A stretch of 64,000 nt of DNA, taken from the NCBI RefSeq assembly GCF_036248275.1, contig NZ_CP109181.1, positions 8,308,001 through 8,372,000 on the forward strand, read 5' to 3'. Shown here piece by piece: positions 7,886 to 15,815 of this stretch. The notes under the pieces are model-generated. The model was given only the letters and a program-made list of their open reading frames with translations. It was not told the DNA's origin and ran no database searches. A program made the position numbers and the translations under genes. The first letter of the stretch is position 1, and each line of letters opens with the position of its first letter. This DNA is from Streptomyces sp. NBC_01716. GTDB taxonomy: Bacteria; Actinomycetota; Actinomycetes; Streptomycetales; Streptomycetaceae.

Positions 7886-9484
7886 TCAGCCGCCGCGCTC
7901 GGCCTTCCACGTGGCCTTCAGGTACTCGCCCATGTTGAGATCACCGCTCATCGAGTCGCCCTTGAGCGTCCCCGTGAACGTGAAGTCGAGCGCGTCACCC
8001 GACGATTCGCTGAGCGTGCTGCGCACGGTCACCGTCTTGCCGCTGACCGATCCGGTCGCCTTCCTGGACACGTACTCACCGGTGTGGGTGCCGGTGATCC
8101 CTGCCCCGTCCTGCGTGAGTTCCAGCCGGTGCGCGCTCGAACTGCCCGCCAGGTACTCGATGTCGAGCGTCCAGGTGCCGGTCGCGTCGACCGACGGCGG
8201 ACGCGGCGCGGGGGGCGGCTCGGGCGGGTCGGTGAGTATCCGGACCAGCGCGCCCGCGATGATCTTCTCCTCGCCGGGCTGGAGCATGTACGGCGTGATC
8301 GACACGCCCGTCCGCGAGGGGTCCTCGCCGCCGGACGCGTTGAGCGCGATCCGGGGCTCGGCCTCGTACAGCGTGTCCGTCACGGTCTGGCCAGACACGC
8401 CGAGCTTCTTCTCGTTCCAGGTGATCTTGAGCGACGGCGTGCGGTTCGACAGCCCGTCCGGCTGGCTGACCTCCGTCTTCACACTGCCGATCGCGGAGAC
8501 CTTGCGCGCGATGGACTTCAGCCAGGACTCCCACCGCTCGTACTCGGCGTCATGGTCGCGCCGCACCCACATCTCGACGGCGGCCAGCATCCCCATGGCC
8601 TCTTCCTTGCCGACCTTGTAGCCACGGCCGATGCCGTGGTGGGGCGCGCTGCTGACCCACGCGGCGCGTACGAGATCCTCCCGCCCGAGCAGCAGACCGG
8701 CGGACTGCGGGCCGCGGATGGCCTTGCCGCCGCTGTAGGCGACCAGGTCGGCGCCGCGCTCCAGATGGACGTTGGGGATGGTCAGGATCTCGGCGGCGGC
8801 GTCGACCAGCACCGGCACGCCCCTGGGCCCGGCGATGCCGGCGACGACGTCCGTGGGGAGTTCGCTCTCGTCGACCCTCGGCCCCGCCATGATGTAGACC
8901 AGCGCGGTCCGCGGGCCGATGGCCTGCTCCAGCTCGTCGGGTGTCGACACCTCGACGACCTTCACGCCGACCGCGCTGACCGCGTTCTCGTAGACGTTGC
9001 GCGAGTGCGCGGGGATGATCACTTCGGTCTTCTGGAAGCCCGTCAGGTCGGGCAGCCGCACATGCAGATCAGGGTTTCCGCCCGCGACACACGCCGTGGT
9101 GGCGTGCGTGAGCGCAGCATGACAACCGGACGCCACCAGGCCGTGCTCGGCCCGGGTGATCTCCGCCAGCCGCTTGCCCACCGCGTCGGCGAGTTCGTCC
9201 AGGTGCACGTACTGTCTTGCCGCCGCGTCTATCGCGTCCCGCACCTCGGGCAGCATCAGCGAACCGCTGATGATCGTGTATGTGCCGCGTGCGTTGATCA
9301 GCGGCCGTACGCCGATCCGTCCGTAGACGTCCTTCGTGGCCTGGCCGGCCGTTGCCGCCGTCCCCCCGGTGGACTGCGCCAGAGACTCGGTCGCGCCGCC
9401 GAGCAGTGGCCCCAGGGAGAGGACACCGCCCGCCACCGCACTGCGTTGCAGAATTGCACGACGGGAAAGAGCATTCTTTGACAT
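7886..9484 (-). CDS. Tat-exported SelA/DgaE-like PLP-dependent enzyme with C-terminal beta domain
   Basis: 532 aa. The N-terminus SRRAILQRSAVAGGVLSLGPLLGGA is a twin-arginine signal. Residues about 50-415 form a fold-type I PLP enzyme of the SelA / D-glucosaminate-6-phosphate ammonia-lyase group. The Schiff-base lysine is K254 in SGGKAIRGPQSAG and the pyridine-binding Asp is D228 in VLVDAAAE. After a Pro-rich linker (PPEPPPAPRPP) comes a roughly 100-residue beta-rich domain (GTWTLDIEY ... GDLNMGEYLKATW) that the cytoplasmic family lacks. Tat export fits a protein that folds around its cofactor before secretion. It is the first gene of the operon with RidA-like and amidohydrolase genes; the reaction is probably a beta-elimination or deamination, substrate unknown. 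Confidence 0.85.
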   Translation of the reverse strand: MSKNALSRRAILQRSAVAGGVLSLGPLLGGATESLAQSTGGTAATAGQATKDVYGRIGVRPLINARGTYTIISGSLMLPEVRDAIDAAARQYVHLDELADAVGKRLAEITRAEHGLVASGCHAALTHATTACVAGGNPDLHVRLPDLTGFQKTEVIIPAHSRNVYENAVSAVGVKVVEVSTPDELEQAIGPRTALVYIMAGPRVDESELPTDVVAGIAGPRGVPVLVDAAAEILTIPNVHLERGADLVAYSGGKAIRGPQSAGLLLGREDLVRAAWVSSAPHHGIGRGYKVGKEEAMGMLAAVEMWVRRDHDAEYERWESWLKSIARKVSAIGSVKTEVSQPDGLSNRTPSLKITWNEKKLGVSGQTVTDTLYEAEPRIALNASGGEDPSRTGVSITPYMLQPGEEKIIAGALVRILTDPPEPPPAPRPPSVDATGTWTLDIEYLAGSSSAHRLELTQDGAGITGTHTGEYVSRKATGSVSGKTVTVRSTLSESSGDALDFTFTGTLKGDSMSGDLNMGEYLKATWKAERGG

Positions 9485-9573
9485 TCCGGCTCCCGTGTCG
9501 CCTTGTGAGTCAATGTGCGGACCACGGTAAGGAGCCGGGAGGCAACTGTTAAGAGCGTCTTCCAGATGACAGT

Positions 9574-9588
9574 ATTCGATTTCCGGAT
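9574..9588. promoter_or_regulatory. Putative regulatory site upstream of exported PLP-enzyme operon
   Basis: ATTCGATTTCCGGAT lies about 90 bp upstream of the operon start. It resembles the TTCGNTNTCCGAA-like elements near the two LysR genes at 1.6 and 2.6 kb. The interval 9485-9754 also holds a short inverted repeat, TCTGA/TCAGA, and is noticeably richer in A+T than its surroundings, so it probably contains the promoter. Confidence 0.25.
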
Positions 9589-9754
9589 CGGTGTCTGACC
9601 TGCGGTTCAGAATAAATCAGGGCCGAGCGTTGAACAATTTACCGGCGGATTACGTATGGCATGGGGAGTATCCCGGATTCTGCTTCCGGGAACTGCCTGT
9701 AACCGTGTGAACCCGCTATGCGCAAGGCGAAGAACTCCGTCCCGGGGGCCCGGC

Positions 9755-10252
9755 TCAGGGCGCCGGTTCCACTTCCAGGAAGCGCCGGCGGCGCGGGCCG
9801 CGGTAGAGCAGCGCCTCCCAGCCCAGCGGGCCCAGCACGGCGGCGCACGCGGTCAGTCGGCTCTCCTCGTCCTGGGCCGCGCCGCTCCCGTGAGGGCCGA
9901 GCCATTCCACCCGTACCGTCCCCGGCCGCTCTCCCGGGGCCACCCGGAATCCGGTGGCCGTACGCCGTCCTTCGCCGTCGACTGCGGAGGGCGCGATCCC
10001 GGCCGCTTCCAGGGCCAGGGCGATGGCGCGGACCGGCTGATTACGTTCCCACGCGGCGGGAACGGCGCCGGGATCGGAAGCCGTGGTGTTGGTCAGCCGG
10101 CGGATCTGCGACAGGCCGCCGAAGGCGACCCGGATCTCGGCCGCGCGGACCTCGGGCGGTACGGAGGGTCGCGGGCCGTCGCCGGTCGCGGCGGCGAAAC
10201 CGCCCGGCCGTTCCGCGTCCGCCCCGTCCGCCCCGTCCGCCCCAGCAGTCAT
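9755..10252 (-). CDS. Hypothetical protein
   Basis: 165 aa, no recognised domain. The first 35 residues are low-complexity (repeated GADGADGA, Pro/Arg-rich). The rest has a globular composition with RVAFGGLSQIRRLTN and TVRVEWLGPHGSG. No signal peptide or membrane span is apparent. It is separated from the next upstream gene by a hairpin terminator and appears to be monocistronic. Coding potential is supported by codon bias; function unknown. Confidence 0.6.
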   Translation of the reverse strand: MTAGADGADGADAERPGGFAAATGDGPRPSVPPEVRAAEIRVAFGGLSQIRRLTNTTASDPGAVPAAWERNQPVRAIALALEAAGIAPSAVDGEGRRTATGFRVAPGERPGTVRVEWLGPHGSGAAQDEESRLTACAAVLGPLGWEALLYRGPRRRRFLEVEPAP

Positions 10253-10282
10253 TCCTGAACAGTAGACCTGAACACAGAAAGA

Positions 10283-10316
10283 GGCCCCGACCGGACGGGG
10301 GAGACCGGTCGGGGCC
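10283..10316. terminator. Hairpin in 10253-10548 intergenic region
   Basis: A perfect 12-bp inverted repeat, GGCCCCGACCGG / CCGGTCGGGGCC, with a 10-nt loop. The rest of the roughly 300-bp gap shows no convincing gene. Confidence 0.75.
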
Positions 10317-10525
10317 GTTCAGGCGGGGTGCGGACGGCGGTCGCCTCGCGGCGATAGGCTCCACAGGGCTTCAGCCGAACGATCTTCCCTGTGGGCATTT
10401 CTTGATGGGGCCCGGGGACACTGTTCCGTCCACACCCACACTGGTCTCAACGGCGACCGGCCGGCGAATGTTCCCGCGATGTTCCGGTCGTCCCGTCGGG
10501 CCCGCGGGAGCCGGCCGCCGAGCAG

Positions 10526-10543
10526 CCGGGCCAGGCTGCCCGG
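10526..10543 (-). terminator. Short GC hairpin after lipoprotein gene
   Basis: CCGGGC / GCCCGG arms with a 6-nt loop lie immediately downstream of the lipoprotein stop codon at 10549 on the minus strand. Confidence 0.45.
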
Positions 10544-10548
10544 CCCGG

Positions 10549-11175
10549 TCACAGGGCCCAGTCCGCCAGGGCCGCCGAGGTTCGTGTACGGCCGAACTCC
10601 AGCGTGGTCAGCACCGCGTCCGACGGCAGTTCGAAGACGAGCCACCCACGCGCCGCCCGGCCGGCGGCGAGCGGCACGGACCAGGTCATCATCGGGCCCA
10701 CCGTCAGATCGGCCGACGCGGGCAGCGGCACATGACGGTGGCCGCCGGCGTCCACGGCCGTGAAGCTGTGCCCGACGTCGTATCCGTACGGCCGCGCCCC
10801 CGCGTTGCTCACCTCGGCGAGGACGGCGATCCACTTCCTGCCGTCAGCGGCGCCCGCTTTCCTCGCCATGCCCGCGCCGTTCTCCGAGCCCCCGGCGCCC
10901 CCGGCGCCCGCGCCCCGGGACGCCTCGTCGACGACGGCCGTCACCGCCAGCGCCAGTATCGGCTCGTCGCGACCGTCGGGATGGTTCACGAGCACGGTGT
11001 CGCCCAGCAGTACGGCGGTCCTGGCGGGCCGTACGGTCCGGGCGGTGGTCCGCCCGTCGTCGGACTTCTTGTCCGGCGCGGATACGCAGCCGGCGAGGGC
11101 GAGGGTGCACGCGGCACCGACGGCGACGGCGAGAACCGTCCGACCGAGGGGGCCCCGCCTCGATGAGCCTGTCAT
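10549..11175 (-). CDS. Putative lipoprotein
   Basis: 208 aa. A lipoprotein signal peptide ends in the lipobox LALAGC (Cys at about residue 30), so the mature protein should be tethered to the outer face of the membrane. The mature part contains a beta-sandwich-like region (WIAVLAEVSNAGARPYGYDVGHSFTAVDAGGHRHVP) of the kind seen in DUF4352-type telokin-like lipoproteins, plus a Gly/Ala-rich insert around residue 90. No catalytic motif is visible. It stands alone between a terminator and a divergent VOC gene. Confidence 0.7.
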   Translation of the reverse strand: MTGSSRRGPLGRTVLAVAVGAACTLALAGCVSAPDKKSDDGRTTARTVRPARTAVLLGDTVLVNHPDGRDEPILALAVTAVVDEASRGAGAGGAGGSENGAGMARKAGAADGRKWIAVLAEVSNAGARPYGYDVGHSFTAVDAGGHRHVPLPASADLTVGPMMTWSVPLAAGRAARGWLVFELPSDAVLTTLEFGRTRTSAALADWAL

Positions 11176-11300
11176 GACCGAATGATGGAGCGCCCGATTG
11201 TGTGCACGGCGCTCATCCGCAGGTGTTTCCAGGACATTTACTGTCCTGATTGGTGCCTACGTTGGAGCCATCGCCCCGGCGCCTCACGAAGGAGTACAGC

Positions 11301-12056
11301 ATGAGCGTTCTCAGCACCAACCAACCCGAGGGCACCCCCACCTGGATGGAGCTCAGGACCCCCGATCGCAAGGGCGCGCTCGCCTTCTACCAGGCGCTCT
11401 TCGGCTGGGAGTACGAGCCGTACCCGACCGGCGACGCCGGAGGCACCGTCTGTCTGCTGCGCGGCCGACCGGTCGCCGGGATCGTCCCGGACACGGACCG
11501 GACCACCGCCGTGTGGACCATGTACTTCGCCACCGACGACTGCGACGACACGGCACGCCGGGTCACCGAGACGGGCGGCCGGCTGATCGAGGCACCGGCC
11601 GATCTGGCCGACCACGCCCGTACGGCGGTCGCGGTGGACGCGGTCGGCGCCCGGTTCGGGCTCTGGCAGGGCCGCTCCCGGCCCGGCAGCGAGATCGTGA
11701 ACGAGCCCGACTCGCTGGTCCGCAACGACCTGATCACCCCCGACCCCGGGCCCGCCCGCGCCTTCTACACCGCGCTGTTCGGCTTCACGCTCGACGGCAA
11801 CGACGAGGTGCCGGAGCTGGACTTCACCTTCCTGCGCCGCCCCGACGGACACGAGATCGGCGGGATCATCGGCAGCTCCGACGTCCCCACGTCCGCCTGG
11901 GGGACGCTGTTCGCCGTGTCCGACGCCGACGCCGTGGCGGAGCGCGCCACCGCGTCCGGCGGATCGTCCACCGAACCCGAGGACACCCCGTACGCCCGCA
12001 TGGCGACCGTCACCGATCCGGCGGGCGCGGTGTTCTCGGTGGGCAAGGCACCGTAG
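11301..12056 (+). CDS. VOC-family protein with two glyoxalase-like domains
   Basis: 251 aa from the ATG at 11301, which follows GAAGGAG with good spacing; upstream in-frame codons are not needed. Two vicinal-oxygen-chelate repeats are visible: TPTWMELRTPDRKGALAFYQALFGW (domain 1) and NDLITPDPGPARAFYTALFGFTL (domain 2). Each ends with the typical DPxGAxFxxxx strand (VGARFGLWQG and DPAGAVFSVGKAP). Such proteins occur as resistance, dioxygenase or unknown-function proteins (related to the CFP30B/antigen type). A further single-domain VOC gene follows about 130 bp downstream. Confidence 0.85.
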   Translation: MSVLSTNQPEGTPTWMELRTPDRKGALAFYQALFGWEYEPYPTGDAGGTVCLLRGRPVAGIVPDTDRTTAVWTMYFATDDCDDTARRVTETGGRLIEAPADLADHARTAVAVDAVGARFGLWQGRSRPGSEIVNEPDSLVRNDLITPDPGPARAFYTALFGFTLDGNDEVPELDFTFLRRPDGHEIGGIIGSSDVPTSAWGTLFAVSDADAVAERATASGGSSTEPEDTPYARMATVTDPAGAVFSVGKAP

Positions 12057-12187
12057 GGATCACGGTGGTCACAGTCCGCGGACGACCGATGAGTCGCGGG
12101 CCCGCCGCCGGTCAGCAACGGGAAATCATTCGTGTGCCGGAGGCCCCCCGAGGGGAGCCGAGCGGCCGTCAGCAGGAGGAAACATCT

Positions 12188-12550
12188 ATGTCCGGCACGA
12201 TTCAGCCGATGGTCATCTCGCCCGCGATCGGCCGGCTGCTGGCCTTCTACCAAGGACTGCTCGGCGCCGTGGAGACGTCGCGCACCCCTGACGAAGGAGC
12301 GCCGTTCTTCATCAATCTGCGGGTCGGCGACTCCGATCTCGGGCTGGTGTCGGACGCGGACGTCGACCTCGGCGCGGCGCAGCGGATGCTCCTGAGCGTC
12401 GCCGTCTCCGACGTGGACGAGCTGCTGCCCCGCGTCGAGGAGCTCGGCGGGCAGGTGCTCGGGGCCGCCAACGACATGCCGTGGGGGCAGCGGGTCGCCC
12501 ACATCAAGGACCCGGACGGCAACACCGTCAATCTCACGCAGCAGATCTGA
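12188..12550 (+). CDS. VOC-family protein (single glyoxalase-like domain)
   Basis: 120 aa. The ATG at 12188 follows AGGAGGAAACATCT. One complete VOC domain starts with the first beta strand and FYQGLLGAVE, and ends with the family C-terminal block RVAHIKDPDGNTVNLTQQI. It may be cotranscribed with the two-domain VOC gene upstream. The substrate cannot be deduced. Confidence 0.82.
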   Translation: MSGTIQPMVISPAIGRLLAFYQGLLGAVETSRTPDEGAPFFINLRVGDSDLGLVSDADVDLGAAQRMLLSVAVSDVDELLPRVEELGGQVLGAANDMPWGQRVAHIKDPDGNTVNLTQQI

Positions 12551-12644
12551 GACCGCCCACCGCCCACTGGCCGCCTCCACGCCTCCCGTCACCCGCCTGC
12601 CCCGCCGTGCCGAGCCGCGCGGACACCGCCGTAGCATCGTCCGT

Positions 12645-13628
12645 ATGGACAAGCGCGTACTGGGCAGGACGGGCCGTGAGGTCTCCGTCGTCGGACTGGG
12701 CACATGGCAGCTGGGAGCCGACTGGGGTGACGTCGACGAGGCCGACGCCTTCGCCGTCCTCGACGCGGCGCTCGAATCGGGCGTGACCTTCTTCGACACG
12801 GCCGACGTGTACGGCGACGGCCGCAGCGAACAGCTCATCGGCCGGTTCCTGAAGGACCGCCCCGACGCCGACGTGTTCGTCGCGACGAAGATGGGCCGCC
12901 GGGCCGAGCAGCGTCCCGAGAACTACAGCCTGGACAACTTCCGTACGTGGAACGACCGTTCACGGACCAACCTCGGCGTGGACACCCTGGACCTGGTCCA
13001 GCTGCACTGCCCGCCCACGGCCGTCTACTCCACCGACGCCGTCTTCGACGCGCTCGACACCCTGGTCGCCGAGAAGCGGACAGCGGCCTACGCGGTGAGC
13101 GTCGAGACCTGCGCCGAGGCGCTCACGGCGATAGCCAGGCCGGGCGTCGCCTCCGTACAGATCATCCTCAACCCCTTCCGGCTCAAGCCGCTCGAAGAGG
13201 TGCTGCCCGCCGCCCGGGAGGCGGGCGTCGGCATCATCGCGCGCGTCCCGCTCGCCTCAGGTCTGCTGTCCGGCAAGTACACGAAGGACACGGTCTTCGC
13301 CGCCGACGACCACCGCACCTACAACCGGCACGGCGAGGCGTTCGACCAGGGCGAGACCTTCTCCGGCATCGAGTACGCCACGGGCCTCGCCGCCGCCGCC
13401 GAGTTCGCGGGCCTGGCCCCCGAGGGCGCCACCCCGGCGCAGACCGCGCTGCGCTGGATCGTCCAGCAGCCCGGCGTCAGCAGCGTCATTCCCGGCGCCC
13501 GGTCCGTCGGGCAGGCACGGGCCAACGCCGCCGCGGCCTCTCTTCCGCCGCTGCCGGACGCGACGCTCGGCGCGGTGGGTGAGCTGTACGACCGCCGAAT
13601 CCGTGCGGAGATCCACCACCGCTGGTAA
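12645..13628 (+). CDS. Aldo/keto reductase
   Basis: 327 aa, normal for the family. The complete AKR catalytic tetrad is present: D51 and Y56 in FFDTADVYGDG, K82 in ATKMG and H121 in LVQLHCPP. The C-terminal NADPH-binding region includes SVIPGARSVGQARANAAA. It is predicted to be a cytosolic NADPH-dependent oxidoreductase acting on a carbonyl substrate. A pyridoxamine-oxidase-fold gene follows after about 45 bp and is likely cotranscribed. Confidence 0.9.
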   Translation: MDKRVLGRTGREVSVVGLGTWQLGADWGDVDEADAFAVLDAALESGVTFFDTADVYGDGRSEQLIGRFLKDRPDADVFVATKMGRRAEQRPENYSLDNFRTWNDRSRTNLGVDTLDLVQLHCPPTAVYSTDAVFDALDTLVAEKRTAAYAVSVETCAEALTAIARPGVASVQIILNPFRLKPLEEVLPAAREAGVGIIARVPLASGLLSGKYTKDTVFAADDHRTYNRHGEAFDQGETFSGIEYATGLAAAAEFAGLAPEGATPAQTALRWIVQQPGVSSVIPGARSVGQARANAAAASLPPLPDATLGAVGELYDRRIRAEIHHRW

Positions 13629-13672
13629 GGATGGCGGGACAGCCCCCGTACTTCGTACGAAGGAGACATCCC

Positions 13673-14101
13673 GTGGCCCTCAGCAGAGAAGAACGCGAAC
13701 AGTTCCTCGTCGAGCCGCACATCGCGTCCCTCGCCGTCGACCCAGGCGAGCAGGACCGGGCGCCGCTCGTCGTCCCCGTCTGGTACCAGTACGCGCCGGG
13801 CGGCGACATCTGGATCCTGACGGGCGCCGGCTCCCGCAAGGACAGGCTGATCGTGGCGGCGGGCCGCTTCTCGCTCCTGGTCGAGCGGACCGCGCCGACG
13901 GTGCGGTACGTCTCCGTCGAGGGCCCGGTGACGGAGCGGATCCCGGGCACCCGTGACCACATCGTGGAGCTGGCGTCCCGCTATCTGCCGGCCGGGAAGG
14001 TCGACGAGTATGTCGCCATGTCGACCGGCGAGCACGGCGATCAGGTCGTCTTCCGGATGCGGCCCCAGCGGTGGCTGTCGTCGGACCTCGGCGCGCTGTG
14101 A
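13673..14101 (+). CDS. Pyridoxamine 5'-phosphate oxidase-fold protein (PPOX/F420-type)
   Basis: 142 aa from the GTG at 13673, which is preceded by AAGGAGACATCCC. It has a split beta-barrel flavin/F420-binding domain with LVVPVWYQYAPGGDIWILTG and the SRKDRLIVAAGRFSLLVE segment typical of actinobacterial PPOX-class proteins. Its stop overlaps the GTG of a decayed acetyltransferase (GTGA), suggesting the two were once coupled. The redox partner is not determinable from sequence. Confidence 0.82.
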   Translation: MALSREEREQFLVEPHIASLAVDPGEQDRAPLVVPVWYQYAPGGDIWILTGAGSRKDRLIVAAGRFSLLVERTAPTVRYVSVEGPVTERIPGTRDHIVELASRYLPAGKVDEYVAMSTGEHGDQVVFRMRPQRWLSSDLGAL

Positions 14102-14545
14102 GCACGCTGAAGGGCGCTGGCGGTGACGATCTGATCGCGGCGGTGACCGAGGATCTCCACGAGCCGGCATCACCTCACTGGTGATCGAACTGGACGGCGC
14201 CGTCGTGGGCGCCATCCAGTTCGGCTCCGAGGACGACGCCGACTACCGGCACGCGAACATCGACATCTACCTCGATCCGGCCGCGCACGGCCGCGGGGTG
14301 GGCACCGACGCCGTACGGACCCTGGCCAGGCACCTGATCAGGGACCCCGGCCACCACCGCGTCGTGATCGACCCGGCCGCCGACAACGCCGCGGCGATCA
14401 GGTGCTACAGCAAGGTCGGCTTCCGGCTCGTCGGGAGCGCGGTCCCGACGGGACCTGGCACGACGGACTTCTGATGGACCTTCTCGCCACCGATCTCACG
14501 GAAGCCGATCCCTTCGAAGCCGATCCCACCGGCGTCATCGGCTGA
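14098..14545 (+). pseudogene. GNAT acetyltransferase (aminoglycoside 6'-acetyltransferase-like), degraded
   Basis: Family sequence can be followed across three frames. It starts at GTG 14098 (VSTLKGAGGDDLIAAVTEDLHEP) with most of the usual N-terminal region missing. It switches frame near 14163-14170, where CCGGCATC lacks one G of CCGGGCATC, into LVIELDGAVVGAIQFGSEDD and the acetyl-CoA loop AAHGRGVGTDAVRTLARHL. After KVGFRLVG (about 14433) the frame changes again by a deletion of roughly 16 nt. The C-terminal ERGPDGTWHDGLLMDLLA then runs to a stop at 14545. Three separate lesions argue for genuine decay rather than sequencing error. The uninterrupted middle part (14181-14474) could yield at most a 97-aa fragment. 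Confidence 0.8.
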
Positions 14546-15815
14546 GCGCGGCGTCGCGGTCGCACTCCAGGGACTTCAGCGCGACCGAGTCGGCCATCGC
14601 CTGCATCCCCTTGTCGTTGGGATGCAGATGGTCGCCGTTGTCGAACATGGGCAGGATCCGCTCCGCGTCGTACGGGCTGCGCACCACCTTGTCGAAGTCC
14701 ACGACCGCGTCGACCTCCCCGCTGGTGCGGATCCACTCGTTCACCTCGGCACGTACGGCTTCCCCTTCCGGATCCCACTCCGACCAGCCCTTGAACGGCA
14801 TGACGGTGGCGCCGACGACACACAGACCCGCCGCGTGCGACCGGTCGATGATCTCGCGGTAGCCCGCCGTCAGGGACGCCGCGGTGACCCCGCTGTGCGA
14901 CTTGATGTCGTTGACGCCCTCGAACAGGAACACCGTCCGTACCCCGGGCAGCGACAGCACATCACGGTCGAGCCGTTTGAGCGCGCTCTGCGCCGCCCCG
15001 TCCGCCAGGACCTGGTTGCCCGAGATCCCCGCGTTCGCCACCCCCTTGACGGTGCTGCCGGCGGAGGCGTCCAGCCGCCGGGCCAGGAAGTCGGGCCAGC
15101 GCAGGTTCTTGTCGGTGGTGGACTGCCAGCCGTCCGTGATGGAGTCCCCGAGCGTCACGACGGCGCCCGCCCCGCGGTCCGCGTCCACGGTGACCGCGTC
15201 GAGGTAGAACCACGACCCCAGCCGCTCCGTGTACGCCTCGTCCCGCTCCTGGGCCGCGTGGTCCCCACTCGTGGCGTACGACGTTGCGAGCGCCATCCCG
15301 TGCCCTGTGGCGGGCCCGCCCGCGTCGCGCACGTACAGACTGACGGCCAGATCGCTCATCGCCGCCACCCTGCCGGGCAGCGGATCGCTGTAGCGGATCT
15401 CGCCCGGCGCCAGCGTCACGGACGCCGACCCGTCGAAGCGGAGTTTCCTGTTGCTGCCGGGACGCAGCCGGGCGCCGCTCTCGCGGAGCCCGGCGTACGC
15501 GCTGCCGACGACCAGGGGCCGGTCCCCGAACGCGTTGGAGACCCGGACACGAAGTCCCTTGCCGCCCACGCTCGTTCGCACGATCAGCCGGTAACTCCGG
15601 TCGCCGGCCGCCTCACCCATCCGGTCCGCGCTCGCCGCCCAGGTGACGGTGGACTTCGCGGGCGCGGGCGCGGGCGGGGGCGGGGGCGGGACGGCGGCGG
15701 TGGTGCCGGTGGCCGCCGTGGCGGACGGGACCTGCGCCGGCACGAGCAGGATCGCGGCGAGCGTCAGGACTCCGACGAGACCGTGGCGTACGGCACGGCG
15801 TACGGCCCCGCTCAT
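14535..15815 (-). CDS. Secreted SGNH/GDSL-family esterase
   Basis: 426 aa from the ATG at 15815, which overlaps the stop of the upstream GH95 gene by 4 nt (ATGA), so translation is coupled. A signal peptide (about residues 1-35) and Pro-rich linker precede an N-terminal beta domain and then an SGNH hydrolase domain. It has the nucleophile S225 in VVTLGDSITDG, block II GNAGISGNQ, block III EGVNDI and the catalytic dyad D395/H398 in GDHLHPN. Such enzymes often deacetylate plant polysaccharides. Coupling to a fucosidase suggests removal of O-acetyl groups from a fucosylated glycan, which is inference. Confidence 0.88.
   Translation of the reverse strand: MSGAVRRAVRHGLVGVLTLAAILLVPAQVPSATAATGTTAAVPPPPPPAPAPAKSTVTWAASADRMGEAAGDRSYRLIVRTSVGGKGLRVRVSNAFGDRPLVVGSAYAGLRESGARLRPGSNRKLRFDGSASVTLAPGEIRYSDPLPGRVAAMSDLAVSLYVRDAGGPATGHGMALATSYATSGDHAAQERDEAYTERLGSWFYLDAVTVDADRGAGAVVTLGDSITDGWQSTTDKNLRWPDFLARRLDASAGSTVKGVANAGISGNQVLADGAAQSALKRLDRDVLSLPGVRTVFLFEGVNDIKSHSGVTAASLTAGYREIIDRSHAAGLCVVGATVMPFKGWSEWDPEGEAVRAEVNEWIRTSGEVDAVVDFDKVVRSPYDAERILPMFDNGDHLHPNDKGMQAMADSVALKSLECDRDAALSR

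Noticed and set aside
7256..9481. A very long open frame on the plus strand opposite the exported PLP enzyme and RidA genes
   Set aside because: It mirrors the high-GC third-position bias of the real minus-strand genes, has no family resemblance and no ribosome-binding site.
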